Assembly (NCBI GenBank): GCA_034509735.1
Contig: JACGWO010000010.1
Location: 3,782,001 to 3,846,000, forward strand
Source: Sesamum alatum
Lineage: Eukaryota > Streptophyta > Magnoliopsida > Lamiales > Pedaliaceae
Reading direction: 5' to 3'
Length of the DNA: 64,000 nucleotides
The translations under genes were made by a program, and so were the position numbers. Below are positions 36,434 to 49,286 of this stretch, one piece after another; the first letter of the stretch is position 1; each line of letters begins with the position of its first letter. Below the pieces are notes generated by a model. It was not told where the DNA came from, did no database searches, and saw only the letters and a program-made list of their open reading frames with translations.

Positions 36434-37246
36434 GAGCAGGTTAGGGAGATTCATGTGGGCTATGCTTAGTGTTCTTGTATGTCAATCACGAACCCGAACT
36501 AAGTTTGACTGAACCAAACCAGCTATTGAGCGAGTGGAGTGCACTTGCTATATAATTGATCACTTTCCCTGAGTTATGTACCAATCATTTGAGATGTAAT
36601 TGGTTCGAATTCGATCGGACCTGATTTGGGTTAGAATTTTCGGTTAATGAGACTAAGGTGTTTGTAAATTTAAGTACAAACATTGACTAGAAGAGCAAAA
36701 TTTTGAGGGATTTCGGAGCAATTATAGGATTGTCTTAAAGAGCTTCTCCTTGTTGCTTTGCCAACTGTGTTCTTAAATTGGTTTTCTAGGTCTCAAGCAC
36801 TCCCACTTTCCTCTTGCCCTATCCTTTGAAGAAATTTTGGTGCTTGGTATTGGGGAAATTATGATCATTTGGGAAATAAATCATTTTCAGAAAAATATTC
36901 AAGAATAAACTGATGAAGCTTTATTTTGATTAATGAATTTTGATTTGAGGGAAGAATTCGAAGAAGGAATTTCAGACAACTCTATTCAAATAATCTGTTA
37001 ATTAAAATTAATTCAGCTTATCAATTAAAAGCAGGTTATTCTTAACCAAATATCTATATTAGTGATATAATTTCTTTAAACTAGTGATAAAAGATGAATG
37101 GCTAAAAGGTTTCTTTCATTTTTTGATTCAACAAAAATACCCTTATAATTGTGTTAATTTTAGAGACATTAATGTAAATTAATATTATTATTATCTAACT
37201 TAAGTTTGATAATATCTTAAATTAATAAATATATTATTTTTTAAAA
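36434..37246. other. Intergenic sequence
   Basis: The first 150-200 bases are probably the 3' untranslated region of the DUF620 gene. The rest shows no gene. Positions 37179-37203 form one arm of the inverted repeat that flanks the LINE. Confidence 0.5.
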
Positions 37247-39497
37247 AATTCTGGTCTATTATGGGTTCTGATGTATGTAGTGTTGTTTTGCGTATTCTAA
37301 ATGAGCGTGTTTTATTGCATAAACTTAATTTTACGCATATTATGCTCATTCCTAAATGTGATTCCCCGGAGACTGTCTCTCAATTGCGTTCGATTAGCCT
37401 CTGTAATGTTGTTATTAAAATTGCTTCTAAGTGTGTGGCTAATCCTCTTAGAAATATGCTTGATCTCATTGTCCCCCAATCCCAATCTGCATTTATTCCG
37501 AGTAGGCTGATTACGGATAATGTTCTGCTAGCTTTCGAATTAAATCATCATATTAAAGTCACATCCCCGTTCAAATGATACATGTGTGGCCCTTAAACTG
37601 GACATGAGTAAAGCCTACAATAGAGTGGAATGGTCGTTTGTCAGGGGAGTACTGATTAGGTTGGGATATAACCATCTGTTTGTTGATCTTATTATGTTGT
37701 TGGTTAATTCAGTTTTTTACTCTCTTTCTCTAAATGGGGACCATTTTGGTTATTTCAGCCAGAGAGGCGCATTCGACAGGGTGACCCTCTCTCACCGTAT
37801 TGATTTATCTTTTGTACTGAGGCTTTGTCTGGTTTGTTGGGGGCTGCTGAGAGGGGGGTTTGTATTGAAGGAGTTTTGGTAGCTCCTCAGGCATCGGTTG
37901 TATCACATTTGTTATTCACCGATGATACACTTGTGTTTTGTAGGGCTAAGGATAGTGAGTTGAGGGAGATTCAGAGGGTTCTTGAATTATATTCGAGGGC
38001 GTCAGGGCAGGAGATAAATTTTCAGAAGTCGAGCATGGTTGTTAGTGGGGATGTGAGGAAGAGTGACAAAAGACGGCTATTTAGCTGTACGTTTAGTGGA
38101 TCATCATGATAGGTATCTAGAATTGCCAGCGATAGGGGGGGGGGGGAATCTCGTGGGTCGTTATTCAAGTTTTTGAAGGATAGAGTGTATGATAGGACTG
38201 GAGGATGGGATATGAAACTGTTATCTAGGGCGGGAAAATGGGTGTTGATCAAATCAGTGTTACAGTCATTATCAACTTATGCAATGTCATGTTTCCGTTT
38301 ACCGAATCAGTTGTTGCATGAGTTGGAAAGAGCTGCAACTAATTTTTGATGGCATAGTAGGGGTGAGAGGAGAGTTCATTAGGTGGCGTGGGATAAATTG
38401 TATCGTCCGGTGAATAAGGGGGGTTTGGTTTTTAGGTGTCTTCGTGCGTTTAATGTAGCTCTTTTGGCTAAGCAGGGATGGAGGCTATTGAATCGGCCAA
38501 ACTCTCTTCTTAGCTGTGTGTTAAAGGCTAAGTATTTTCCAAATTGTAGCTTCCGGGAGGCAATTTTGGGATATAGACCATCGTGGATATGGAGGAGTTT
38601 GGGCGGGGCTAGAAACTTACTTTTTGAGGGTTGTGTTAATGTGCAGAATCATGCAGCTGACGGAGGTATGGAATGGAGGTGGAAATTTCACAAAACAGGT
38701 TGCTTTACTGTCAAGACGGCGTACAACCACGAGGTACTGATTCGGGAGAGACGGCTGCCATCTTCATCAAATAGGACGGCAATTGGGACATGTTGGTGGC
38801 TCGTTGTGGTCTGTTATTTGGGGCTCTCGTATTCCTCCAAGAGTCCAGCTTTTCATGTGGTGATTATGTAAAAATGTGTTTCCTACGTTGGAAAACTTGG
38901 CTCGACGAAAAGGGGGAATTGATACAGGTTGTGGAGCATGTGGGGCAGATGTGGAAAGTTGTCGACATATAATGTTGGATTGTCCAATTGCAAGACAACT
39001 TTGGGCACTATCATCAGTTCCATGGAGGTACGTTTTTTTCTCGACTAGTGATACGGTTGACTGGGTGTTTCACGTGATTCTGCTATCTGAAGAAGGGGAC
39101 AGAAATCGCATTTTCATCATGTGCTGGACGTTATGGCAATTGAGGTGCAATCGGGTCATGGAAGGGAAGGTTCAAGACAGGTGGGATGCTTGGCAACATT
39201 CTTTAACAATGTTATATTCCTATCAACAATTGAGAACACAGTTTAGAGGTATGGGAAATCAGTGATGAACAGATCCTTGAAGCTTAGCGTCTGAGGATGC
39301 TTTGGAGGATTGTTGCAGTTTTTCTTTTTGGTATTTTAGTTGTAGCTTTCAGTAGATTGTAGTCTGTTTTTTAGCTTTCTGTTTGTTGTGTTTTCTGTTA
39401 GTCTTTGTATGTTTTCTGTCAGACTTTTTGTATGGTTTTGCTTGGTTTTTTATAAAAGTTCATCGCTTAAAACTATAAAAAAAAAAAAAAAAACAAA
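37247..39497 (+). mobile_element. 5'-truncated LINE (L1-type) with broken reverse transcriptase
   Basis: The reverse transcriptase of a plant non-LTR retrotransposon, spread over several frames. It runs from LRSISLCNVVIKIASK and SAFIPSRLITDNVLLAFE (frame 1), through LKLDMSKAYNRVEW (frame 2, with the first conserved Asp), to SHLLFTDDTLVFCRA (frame 1, the catalytic FxDD box) and the 'SGQEINFQKS' thumb region. The zinc-knuckle tail is CGACGADVESCRHIMLDCP near 38930. In-frame stops and frameshifts interrupt it (for example at 37576 and a run of 12 G at 38135-38146). The endonuclease half is missing. The 3' end is an A run from about 39477. It cannot be autonomous. Confidence 0.88.
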
Positions 39498-39671
39498 ACA
39501 TTAAACTTAGATAATTTGGTAACAAAATATTTAAAAAGATCATTAAATTATTTAAATTCAATTCTAAAATTACTGAATTCATGTGATTACTTTTCTAAGT
39601 ACATCTCTGTAACTAAATTTAAAATATTTTGTCTATATTATTACAATTAAGTTAGATAATAATAATATTAA

Positions 39672-40094
39672 GGGTAAATTACAGCTACCTCCCTGAGACT
39701 TGATATAATTATAAATATTCCCTCGTTGTTTGAGAAATTATAAATACTCTTCTGAGGTTTGTAATTATCTAACAAATAATTCATTTCCATCCATTTTTAT
39801 GAGTGAACTGACCAAAATACCCTTATGCACTGAATTATTTTTTATTTAATTTTTAAATTTTTTTTGGACTACAATGCGCACGGAGAGGTTTCTTAAGTTT
39901 TTTACACAAATGAGCAATAATGCCATTTGACTTGGCTTATTTACTACGACTTTAATAAAAAATTTAAGGGCAAAAGTCAATTTTAGGCATTTGGTTAAAA
40001 ATACAAATCTCAAGAGAGTATTTGTAATTTTTCAAATAACAATGAGATATTTATAATTATGTCAAATTTCAAGGGAGATGACTGTAATTTACCC
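39672..40094. mobile_element. MULE-type MITE, family A copy
   Basis: Begins GGGTAAATTACAGCTACCTC and ends GAGATGACTGTAATTTACCC. The interior is collinear with 15742-16157. The flanks share only TAA (39669-39671 and 40095-40097), so the target duplication is either 3 bp or has decayed. It starts exactly where an arm of the inverted repeat around the LINE ends. Confidence 0.75.
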
Positions 40095-41412
40095 TAATGA
40101 ATCTTAGTTGGTGGCCCCACATGCCCAGATGCTTTCTTGGGTCGTATAATGGGCCTTACGTATCGAAGAGGTTCTTTTTGGAGCCCAATATTCTAAATAT
40201 TTCAGTTGCTTTCTCTTTTCCGATTTATCTCTTAATTAATTATTGCAATAAACAAATAACTATTATTAATGTATATCAATACTCACGCATAGATGAAATT
40301 TGAATATGACTGTCTAAGTTTGGCCCCATTAGTATATATATGGAATTCGATATTACTGATTTATAATCACAAATTTTAAAAAGTATACTGTGAAATTATA
40401 CCAAATATTAATTTTATTGATATTCATTCACAATTTTATGGCAATCTATTAGGGTCTCTTTTACTAGATTGAATTGGACTAGATAATCAAAAATTTGCAC
40501 TCCAGCACTGAAGCCTGAAAATATTTTGAAGCTAAATCCTAATAAATATTGGATTAACTTTTATCCAAACACGGCAATCAAAGCAAGCAAACGTGCTACA
40601 AATAATTTTACCTAATAATATTTTATATTCTCAAATTATCTTATTACTTACTTATTCCATAAATAATCGAGCCCCAAATATTTTAGCACGTCCAATTCGA
40701 ATACAAAGAAGTAAACAACTCCTAAACCCTATAGATACTAAGTTTAAGAAAATAATTAATAGTTAAAAGAATATTTAAACACAAAATTTAGGTACCACAT
40801 TCATTTAAAAATAAATTTCCTTTAATGAATATAATTAATCATAATTCCAAAAACAAAAGAGGGGAAATGACTCCCCCCAGCGCTTCTTCTTCATCCTTTT
40901 CGTCTTCATCGTCCTCTTCCTCTCCTTTTAACATGATAATTTTGTGGAGAGACGTCGATAATTTTTATATACCTAATTATGTGAACTTATTCTTAATATT
41001 TTTTATGAAAAAAATATACATCAAAACTCTTTTTCCAAATAACAATGAAAGTGTAAATTTGTGTTAGATAGTTGGATTTTAAATTATTTTTTCTGTAAAA
41101 TTTAAATTACAGTACTGCATAAAAATTTTTAAAGAATTCGACTAATTTGCTTCAAAATATGCATTCTAGGGTCAAAGCCCTAAAACTTTTTCATAAGATC
41201 CTCAAATCTTTGTTAGTAATTTTGCCTAATATTATTTTTCTGCATAATAATTTTGATAAATTTATGTATCCAAACAATAATTAATTAATTAATAGCAAAA
41301 GGAAAAAAGAAGAAAAATGACTAATTCGGAAAGAAAGAAAAGGCCAATTTTGAAACTCATAAAATCACTAAATTACCTCAGGGTCAACCTGCCCTTGCCC
41401 ATTCCAACCGAT
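40095..41412. other. Intergenic sequence upstream of pBRP
   Basis: AT-rich. A serine-coding TCN run at 40880-40922 gives a chance open frame. The pBRP leader must lie in the last few hundred bases, but no TATA box stands out. Confidence 0.5.
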
Positions 41413-44400
41413 ATGCGCTGCCCCTACTGCTCCTCCGGGCAGGGCCGCTGCGCCACCACCGCCGCCGGCCGGAGCATAACCGAGTGCGCCTCGTGCGGAC
41501 GCGTGGTGGAGGAGCGGCAGACTCAGCCACACCACCTCTTCCACCTCCGTGCGCAGGACAACCCCCTCTGCCTTGTGACCTCCGACCTCCCCTCTGCCCC
41601 AGCCGTCTCTCAAAACGACGACGAAGACCCGTTCGAGGCTACCGGGTTTATCACCGCCTTCTCCACGTGGTCGCTCGAGCCGTACCCGGTTTTTGCCCAC
41701 TCTTCACTGTCGTTCGCGGGGCACTTGGCGGAGCTGGAGCGGGTGCTTGAAACGACATCGCAGGGGAACAATTCGAGTGCTTCGGGGCCGTCCGTGGTGG
41801 TGGATAATTTGAGGGCTTACCTGCAGATAATTGACGTGGCTTCGATTCTTGGGCTGGATTATGATATTTCGGACCACGCTTTTCAGCTTTTCAGGGATTG
41901 CTCTTCGGCCACTTGTTTGAGGAATCGCAGTGTTGAGGCGCTGGCTACTGCTGCTTTGGTGCAGGCCATTAGAGAAGCTCAAGAACCCAGAACTCTGCAG
42001 GTATTTTTGCGAAAAAGTAGTTTATTTGTAGCATTTTGCTGAAATTTGTTTTAAGATTGTGTGGAAATTGTGGCTACCTTGAGCTCTGTGGTGACTCAAG
42101 AACTCATTTAGGAATCAGGGGTTTGGAAGTAAGTGGAAAGTTGATTCCTCTTGAGTTGGGAAATTTTACCTGAATGTTGATATGCTATGGTCTAATGCTT
42201 ATGTGGTGGGAAGTTGCAGTTAAGATTTATGCCGCTTTCAGGTTAAAATTCACTGCCATTATTATGCAGGAGTTGATTCAGACTGCGGTTAGCGAAATTA
42301 AGCTACTGTATTAAATAAAGGATTTGTTATCGTGTGAAATTTGATTGGAATATCTTGGGTATGAGCTTTGAGACCTTAAATTTGATCCGGCAACAAAAGG
42401 ACTGCCTCTTTGAACTTCTAGCGCGTGAGCCATCTTTTAATTCTGAAGTTTAGAAAGACAGTGGGATGACAGAATGGTCTGATGTTACGGACATTTGCAG
42501 AGCTGTTCAAGAAACAGTACAGCGTTTGATTTGAATTTTCGGCCTGATGCACACAATCAAGTAATAAAAGCACATCTGCACGTGTGTAATTCTCGGCTAA
42601 TTGAACAAACGAATGTTGCAGTAAAGTCAAGGTAGTATGGAAACCAACTTGATTGTTGTTTCAATTTGAATTGATTTTTCGAATAACTTGAGACGAAGAT
42701 GATAAAAATCGAAGAAAGCTTTTGAAATAGATTTTTGTTTTCAGCTTAAATCAGCACTATGCCATTGCCCAAGTGCACCTTATGTGGATCCAACTATGAT
42801 ACTGACAACTATGCATCAATGTACTTCATAGGTTAAGGTATATACAATGCCAACCACAAGGCGTGGTTCTTATGCAACTGCACACACCCCTAATCAAACT
42901 TGTTTAAAGCACTAGAACTATAATTTAAAAGGTATATTTGGAAGGATAAGTTGTTAACTATTATTGTGTTTTCTTCGAGTTGCATTATGTTTCCGTGGCA
43001 ATTCTGCCTTTTGGAGTGATGTAATCACATCTCAGATTTTCTGCATCACTAGCCCCTCTTAGGAAATATATTAAACCACAATAAAACTAAAATATTATTT
43101 TTAATCGTGAAAGTATTTTCTGGCAGTTTTCAACATGTACTGGTATAAAGAGTTGCATAGGATTGCTGTCTATTAATATGTTCTGCAAATTATTCCTTCT
43201 TGGCTACTTTTGCCTTACTCTTTGACATTTTTTTCTGAATTTGGATATGCAAGTTTTTAATAAATGTCCAACGACTCCAACCCATTCACCTGTTCTTTGA
43301 CCTATTTGGTCTTTTTATTTGGGTTCCGAATCTATTCATTTTTGCATTTCTATCATTAAACAGAATGCGGATCTTTCTTTGCTTCCAACTAATATCAATA
43401 TTGCCACCCTGGAATTTTGGCCATACTTAAGGTAAATTGCATTGATGGTTGCCACGTTAACCACCCTAACAAAGTGGCCATAACGAATGTGAAGCAGATC
43501 CAGACTGAAAGACAACTTGGATATTTTGATTCTTCATTGTTGGTCATCTCCTTTCCTCACCAAATCTGACCTCGTTAGCCCTAATCAGCTTGGGGAGTTT
43601 GCTTATTTAACTCGCATGGTGTTGTTGATGGTATTGGCAGCATCAGAAGAGTAGAGTGAGTCTGAGTGTTGGAGTAGTATCTCTTTCGTTCTTACTTACT
43701 TTATTTTTTCTCTTTCTATTTTTTGGTTTTGTGTGTTGTGGTGGGTGGCTGGGTCAGGAAGCTTAGGAATTGATCAACTGTTCTCTTAGTTTAGATTGTT
43801 TCATTGCAAAAGTGATGGTTGCATTTGGAAGAATGGTAGCAGCTTGTGATGGAGGGACGGGGTTTTTCTTAACTCTCTGGCTTTTGGCTTGTCATCCAGC
43901 AACCAATGATTATATTTCTGGCTTATTTTGTGAAGTATTATTACCTTAAAAGTTAAATAGTATTGATATACCCTGAAGTTAGAGAAGTTTCATATATGAA
44001 AGGTGCTTTCATTGTGCAACGTAATTTCCCCTTGTTTCCAACTTAAGTTTGTCTGCGATGATCAAATCTGCTGTGGCCGAATTATCTCTGTTTAGAGATG
44101 GTAAAACAAGCTAGAATATGTTAGACGAATGTAATATTATTTAAGTAAGCCTCTGTTATATTTTTCTGACATCTCTCTGGGTTTTAACTTGGTGTCATCT
44201 ATTGAATACCAGGAAATATCTATTGCTGCCAATTTACCACAAAAGGAGATAGGAAAATACATCAAGATACTTGGCGAAGCTTTGCAACTAAGTCAACCCA
44301 TTAATAGCAATTCAATATCAGTCCACATGCCCAGATTTTGTACACTTCTCCAACTCAACAAATCTGCCCAGGTATTTTGCTAAGTTATGCTATTAAGGAT

Positions 44401-45553
44401 GTTGTTATTTATGCTTGTTGAAGACTTTTGTGAAATTCTGATCGGACTTTCAAACAATTTCCTCTTTCTTGCCCTGGGGCAGACCGGCAGAGTATGCTGT
44501 AATGAAGATTGCTCCTAGCTTGTTTCATAAGAAGAATCTTGGGATTTGACCTTCGCTGCTTCAGTTTGAATTCATAATTTTTTCTCAGTTTATATGCACC
44601 ATTGACGAGTATTTAGAGATACCACTCTACACGATTGTTGTTGTTTTGGATGGTTTACGTAATGTATTTTATCTCATTATTAGGCAGAATTAATCAAGTT
44701 GCTAGAAATCAGGCTGTGAAATAAGAATCCTGTCTTCATATTTATCTGTGAACCTGAATTCCATCATCCTTCTGAGTTAGCCTTTTAACATTTTCAGGAG
44801 CTGGCAACACATATTGGTGAGGTTGTGATCAACAAGTGCTTCTGTACCCGCAGGAATCCTATAAGCATCTCTGCAGCTGCCATTTATTTGGCCTGTCAAT
44901 TGGAAGATAAACGTAAGACACAAGCTGAAATCTGCAAGGTGACAGGCCTAACGGAAGTCACTCTGCGTAAAGTTTACAAGGAGCTACTGGAAAATTGGGA
45001 CGATCTGCTTCCATCAAATTACAATCCGGTTGTTCCTCCTGAGAAAGCATTTCCAACGGCTACTATTTCTTCAGGACGTTCTTCATCATCCAGAGGCGAT
45101 TTAATCGAAGGTTCTTCCCTGGACCGGGAAAAATACACTGAAAGCAGACATTCCAAACCAAGTGAAATATTAGTTGCATCGCATCAGACCAAAGGCAAAG
45201 ACAACGCCGAAAGCAAAGATAATTTACACAGGGCTTTTAATGCGGCATTGCTTGGAACCCCTTTCTGGAAACCTCAAGTTCCAGTTGGAACTTCTGCTAA
45301 TCAAAGGCCACCTGAGACAAATCAAATCTCAACCCAAAATATGGAAATTGATATACTGTCCAAGACGAGGGAGGAGAAAGGAATGGATACAGACACAAAA
45401 GCCGCTTCTAGCTCGCTGAGACCCATTCAGTTCCCTTCACCCCCTGCTTTAGCTGCAGGTGTCGTGCCCTGGCCATTTCGGCCCCCGGTCACGTCAACAC
45501 TTTCTCCATCAGGTTCAGTTTATTCAACCACAAAGGCAGATCGACTGCGGTAG
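41413..45553 (+). CDS. PBRP: Plant-specific TFIIB-related protein (pBRP)
   Basis: A TFIIB-like general transcription factor found only in plants. Family knowledge places it at the plastid surface and in the nucleus. Exons 41413-42000, 44213-44371 and 44798-45553 join at phase-0 GT-AG introns to give 500 residues, the expected length. An N-terminal zinc ribbon has C3, C6, C25 and C28 (MRCPYC and CASCGRVVEE). The first cyclin fold runs from VVDNLRAYLQIIDVASILG into exon 2 (KEIGKYIKILGEALQLSQP). The second includes RRNPISISAAAIYLACQLED and LTEVTLRKVYKELLENWDD. The tail is low-complexity, rich in serine and proline. An in-frame ATG at 41317 would add 32 residues, but MRCPYC is where family members begin. 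All splice sites are clean. The first intron is 2.2 kb long and shows nothing inside. Confidence 0.95.
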
Positions 45554-46528
45554 ATAAAGGGACCGACTGCAAACAAAATCTAAATGAGAAAATTCAGTTA
45601 GCGTGTGCTTACGTAAAATGGAGCAGCTGAGTGCATGATTTTGTATTGTAGGACTGCTGAAAGCTAAGTACTTGTGTGGTTTGCAGCATCTCCATTTGAA
45701 GTCAAAATGTATCTCCCAATTTTAGTGTAAATACATGTAGTGATAAAATCGTTTGGGTCAATTGCATAACAATTTCATAATTCTGGATGTGATTGTTCAA
45801 GCACTGAAATCCTGCTCTGTATAAAGTTCAAAAAACCTAAGAATTGCATATATGGAGGAAGAATGCCTGCAGGTATGACTTCTCAAAATCATTGAAAGAT
45901 CAGAAATATTTAGGCCGGTTTTGTTGATGTTTGTCATTTTTCAGAGTTTTTAGTTTTTGAAAGATTAATTAAAGTGAAAAATATGTTCAAATTAATTTCG
46001 AAATGCAAAAGTTTTAAAACATTTCTAGAATGATTGATAAAAAGTTTGTAGCTTGAATTTAGTACATTTCAAATTAAATCAATTGCATGATAAGTTGAAG
46101 ATTAAATTATATTGCTTACACCAAATTTTTGTGGAGTGAGTGGTATGGATGATTGCCACATGTAATATGTTCCTCAAATTGTAAAAAGTCAGACATGTGT
46201 TGACTATTTAACTATATATAGTGTATCGAACACTAGATATAACATCTACAAATGTGGCCAAGGAGACAATAAACACTTTTTTTTTTTTTGGGGGGGGGGG
46301 GTTGGTTGAGAGTAAACACAACGTAAATAAGTGCGAATTATCATGTAATTGTTTGGATTTGACCAATATACTATATTTGAATAAGTTTTTCTATGTGCTG
46401 CTACCACATTTTATAAGAAATTCATATGTGTTAGATTGGTTCGAACAAATTGAGACCCAACTAATACAGCAATAAATAATATTTTGTAGTATGTAATTTG
46501 ATGCATACTGAAATTCAAAAGCATCACA
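45554..46528. other. pBRP 3' flank and intergenic sequence
   Basis: The first 200-300 bases are likely the 3' untranslated region. An odd homopolymer junction, 12 T followed by 12 G, lies around 46278-46301. No gene was seen. Confidence 0.5.
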
Positions 46529-47250
46529 AATGTCGAGTGACCTTCACGAAAATCAAGATTGGGGGGGACTAACCTGCAAGAAATTGTTAGCGCACTCCGA
46601 TGCTTTAAGTCAGTAAAGTTATTAATAAAAGAGAAACTTGAAAAAAATAAGTGAGACACGTGTATGATGTGATGATTCGTGGGATATATGAAAAATATGC
46701 TCAAAATAGTCTTGGAACTGAGAATAAATGGGAGTAAAAGTGTAGAAGCTTGCCAAAAGTGAGTGCATGTTACCAAATGACTGCCAACAGGCTCTATTTA
46801 TAGGCTTTGTACAGAGCCAGAAATCGGAGTTTGGGTTGGAAAAGAGTCCTATGTCATTCAAAAGCTCTTTGAGACAGCTAACTCCTCGAAAAAAAATCCG
46901 CGTGTTAATTTGACTGGATATGACTGAAATACACCAGGTGGACCAGGTATGCCTGAAATGCGGAATCTGGTACGCTCAACTTCCAGCTGATTTGTCGTCA
47001 ATCCACTAGGATCCGGCTGGAGATATTTTAGATGACGTGTATTAATGTGTTGGCAGTCATTAGGATGTGTCCGTCCAGCTATACGATGAGGTGTCCTGCT
47101 AGAAACGGATTTGCTTCCCTGGGCCTGCCAGTTCAATAAAATCAACAGGTAAGACTATGGGCTTTCACCTTCCCGCTGGTAGGCTGTCCTGCTGATGGCC
47201 CATTGGCTCCTCCTCCTGTGGCTTGGTTGGGCTTGGGTCCAAGGAGGATG
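46529..47250 (-). mobile_element. Solo-LTR-like segment
   Basis: On the minus strand it has a clean LTR-type promoter: CTATAAATAG at about 46793-46802 inside a less AT-rich block. Downstream lies 'actttactgacttaaagc' and 'atcggagtgcgctaac', wording common in leaders of plant LTR elements. The side upstream of the TATA box is GC-richer (46860-47240). No gag-pol or second LTR was found. Exact ends and target duplication are unresolved. Confidence 0.45.
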
Positions 47251-47631
47251 CAAGGGCATTTAATTCATGTACAATTTATACAAAGTAACATATATCAATC
47301 ATATACTTTATTACCGCGATGCATTCTCTATCGAGGTTAATTTTTTCATTTGTATTATATTCTATCTTCTATTCTATTTAATACATACACACTTTTCTTA
47401 AAAACAGAATACTGAAGTAATTTTTTATTTTGGACAGGGTGACATTATATATTAAATGAATATGGAAATATATAATATAATTTGAAACATAAATCCAATC
47501 CCTTCTCTATCTTGTAGGCCAACATGCTCAAACATAATAGAATTGTATGGGTTTAGACCAAGTTCTGAAAGGCTTGGATGCATTTTCGGTTTGTGTAATT
47601 ATTTAATGTTAGCATTTTGATCTGTAACTAA

Positions 47632-47876
47632 TAGGTTAGCCAATTTTAGTTTTGCTACTTTTTAAATTTTTGTAATTTTAGGATAAAATGACTGAAATTT
47701 TCAAAGTCGACCATTATTGATGTCACTTTCCGCCCAACTTCTGAAAATTCAGGTCAATTTTGTCCAAAATCGGAAATTAAAAAAAGTGAGAAATACTCTA
47801 CCACTCCTAACAAATTACAGGATTAAAAAATGCCAAATGACTATAGTTACAGAACTAAAAACGCAATTAAACAACT
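47632..47876. mobile_element. Possible small foldback element
   Basis: The left part ('aattttagttttgctac', 'aatttttgtaattttagga') is mirrored by the right part ('acaaattacaggattaaaa', 'agaactaaaaacgcaatt'). The arms are imperfect and no target duplication was found. It ends 28 bp before the larger element at 47905. Confidence 0.35.
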
Positions 47877-47904
47877 TCAGAAATAAGAAACTACATATAA
47901 GTTT

Positions 47905-48916
47905 GGCAAAATTGCAAAATTAGTCTCTCATATATGGGGGTGCGGTAAAATTGATCCCATAACTGTAGAATGGCAATTTTAGTCTCTAAATATTAATTAG
48001 TGCAATTTTAGTTTTCTCCAACCAAAACTTCGCAAATTTTAGCCAGACAAATTGGTTACTTAGGGTCAGCTAGTGCCAACTTGAACTCAAATAAATGAGG
48101 CGTCCTACGTGGTTGAGTCATCAAAATAAGCAAGAAATGAACCTCATTTACATAGTTAGCATCCTACGTAGATGTTGATGTGGCAAACAAAAAAAAGGAA
48201 AAAGGAAGTCGATCGATGAGAAGGCCATGATGTGGACGGTGCCGTGACAGAAACTGATCAGAAGGATGTATGCGCCGTGGGGAGGCGAACACAGGAGTGG
48301 TCGGTGAAATGATCACTGGTGGCGGAGATACAGCGGGAAAACTGTGGCGGGGCGGTGGAAATAAAAACAGAAAGAATCAGTCAGATAGTGGACAAAAATG
48401 GATGGGTCTGGGTGCAATCAACTCGTCGGACAATGGGGCATTGATTTGTGGCGATCTAGAACGGTGGATGGTGGCAAATCGAGACCAGAGAGAAAATAGA
48501 TCTAGATTTTAGGGCAAGATTGTAATCGGCGATTGGGGGCATATTAGAACTCCGATTGGAACACGCGTTAAAGGTTTGGAATCAATATCGGACGACGAGT
48601 TCAGTGTTGGTGCGCGGGGCTGGAGACTCGCCAAACAGAAGTTCCGGCAACCGGTTGTGACCCGTGTGTGTGGTGGGGTGCGTAGTGGTGCGGCAGTTAA
48701 GTCACGGTCAGCACCAATGTAGGATGCTAACTGTATAAGTGATATGCCATTTGGATTGCCGAATCCTAAGCCCCAATTTATTCGTTAATTTCTCGCCATC
48801 TTTTTTTGCTGGAAGGACCAGATTACTATAAATTAAAATATAAAAGACTCAAATTGCAGTCTTTTTATTACAAGATCAATTTTGCCACACTCTCATACAT
48901 ACAAGATTAATTTTGC
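47905..48916. mobile_element. MULE-type element with a GC-rich interior
   Basis: Terminal arms of about 100 bp mirror each other: GCAAAATTAGTCTCTCATAT at the left against GCAAAATTAATCTTGTATGT, read from the right on the opposite strand. The flanks ATATAAGTTT (47895-47904) and ATATAACTTT (48917-48926) are a 10 bp duplication with one difference. Between the arms, 48200-48720 is far richer in G and C than the AT-rich arms and surroundings, and contains an 80-codon open frame of unknown nature (48270-48512). Captured host DNA, as in Pack-MULEs, is one explanation. I cannot name a source gene. Confidence 0.65.
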
Positions 48917-49158
48917 ATATAACTTTTTCAATTTTCTTGCTTCCACCTCACAATTAATACATGGTACACTTTGTATTTTACAAAAATCCTTTCTTCTATG
49001 ATTACATTAAACCCAAAATTATAAAAGCAAAAAAAAAAGTTTGTAATAACATAATCCGAAGAAGAAAGCAGTGACTGATGGTTGAGAAAAGAGATGAGAA
49101 GTCGAAACAAACTGTGTGCCCGAATTAGAGGTGTGTAATAAAGCATATAAGACTTTTA

Positions 49159-49166
49159 ATTATATA
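49159..49166 (+). promoter_or_regulatory. Candidate TATA box of the PERK gene
   Basis: A TTATATAG word about 300 bases before the start codon. If it is used, the leader would contain the inverted repeat at 49212-49286 and a plausible leader intron with GT at 49309 and AG ending at 49423. Confidence 0.35.
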
Positions 49167-49211
49167 GAAATGGAGAAAGTCCCTTCTTTCTAGGAGGGAA
49201 AAGGCATGCAT

Positions 49212-49286
49212 GGGGTCCTCCTTTGTAAATATCACAATGCTACAAAATCTTCTCTCCTCTCTCTCTTACCCTTTGAGGAGGACCCC
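49212..49286 (+). repeat. Perfect 11 bp inverted repeat in the presumed PERK leader
   Basis: GGGGTCCTCCT (49212-49222) and AGGAGGACCCC (49276-49286) can pair around a 53-base, CT-rich loop. In the transcript this would be a stable GC-rich stem. Confidence 0.6.

Noticed and set aside
40825..41067. 80-codon serine-rich frame
   Set aside because: It is produced by a simple TCN-type repeat in AT-rich DNA.
41317..41412. N-terminal extension of pBRP from the ATG at 41317
   Set aside because: The 32 extra residues are basic and unlike the family, whose members begin at the zinc ribbon.
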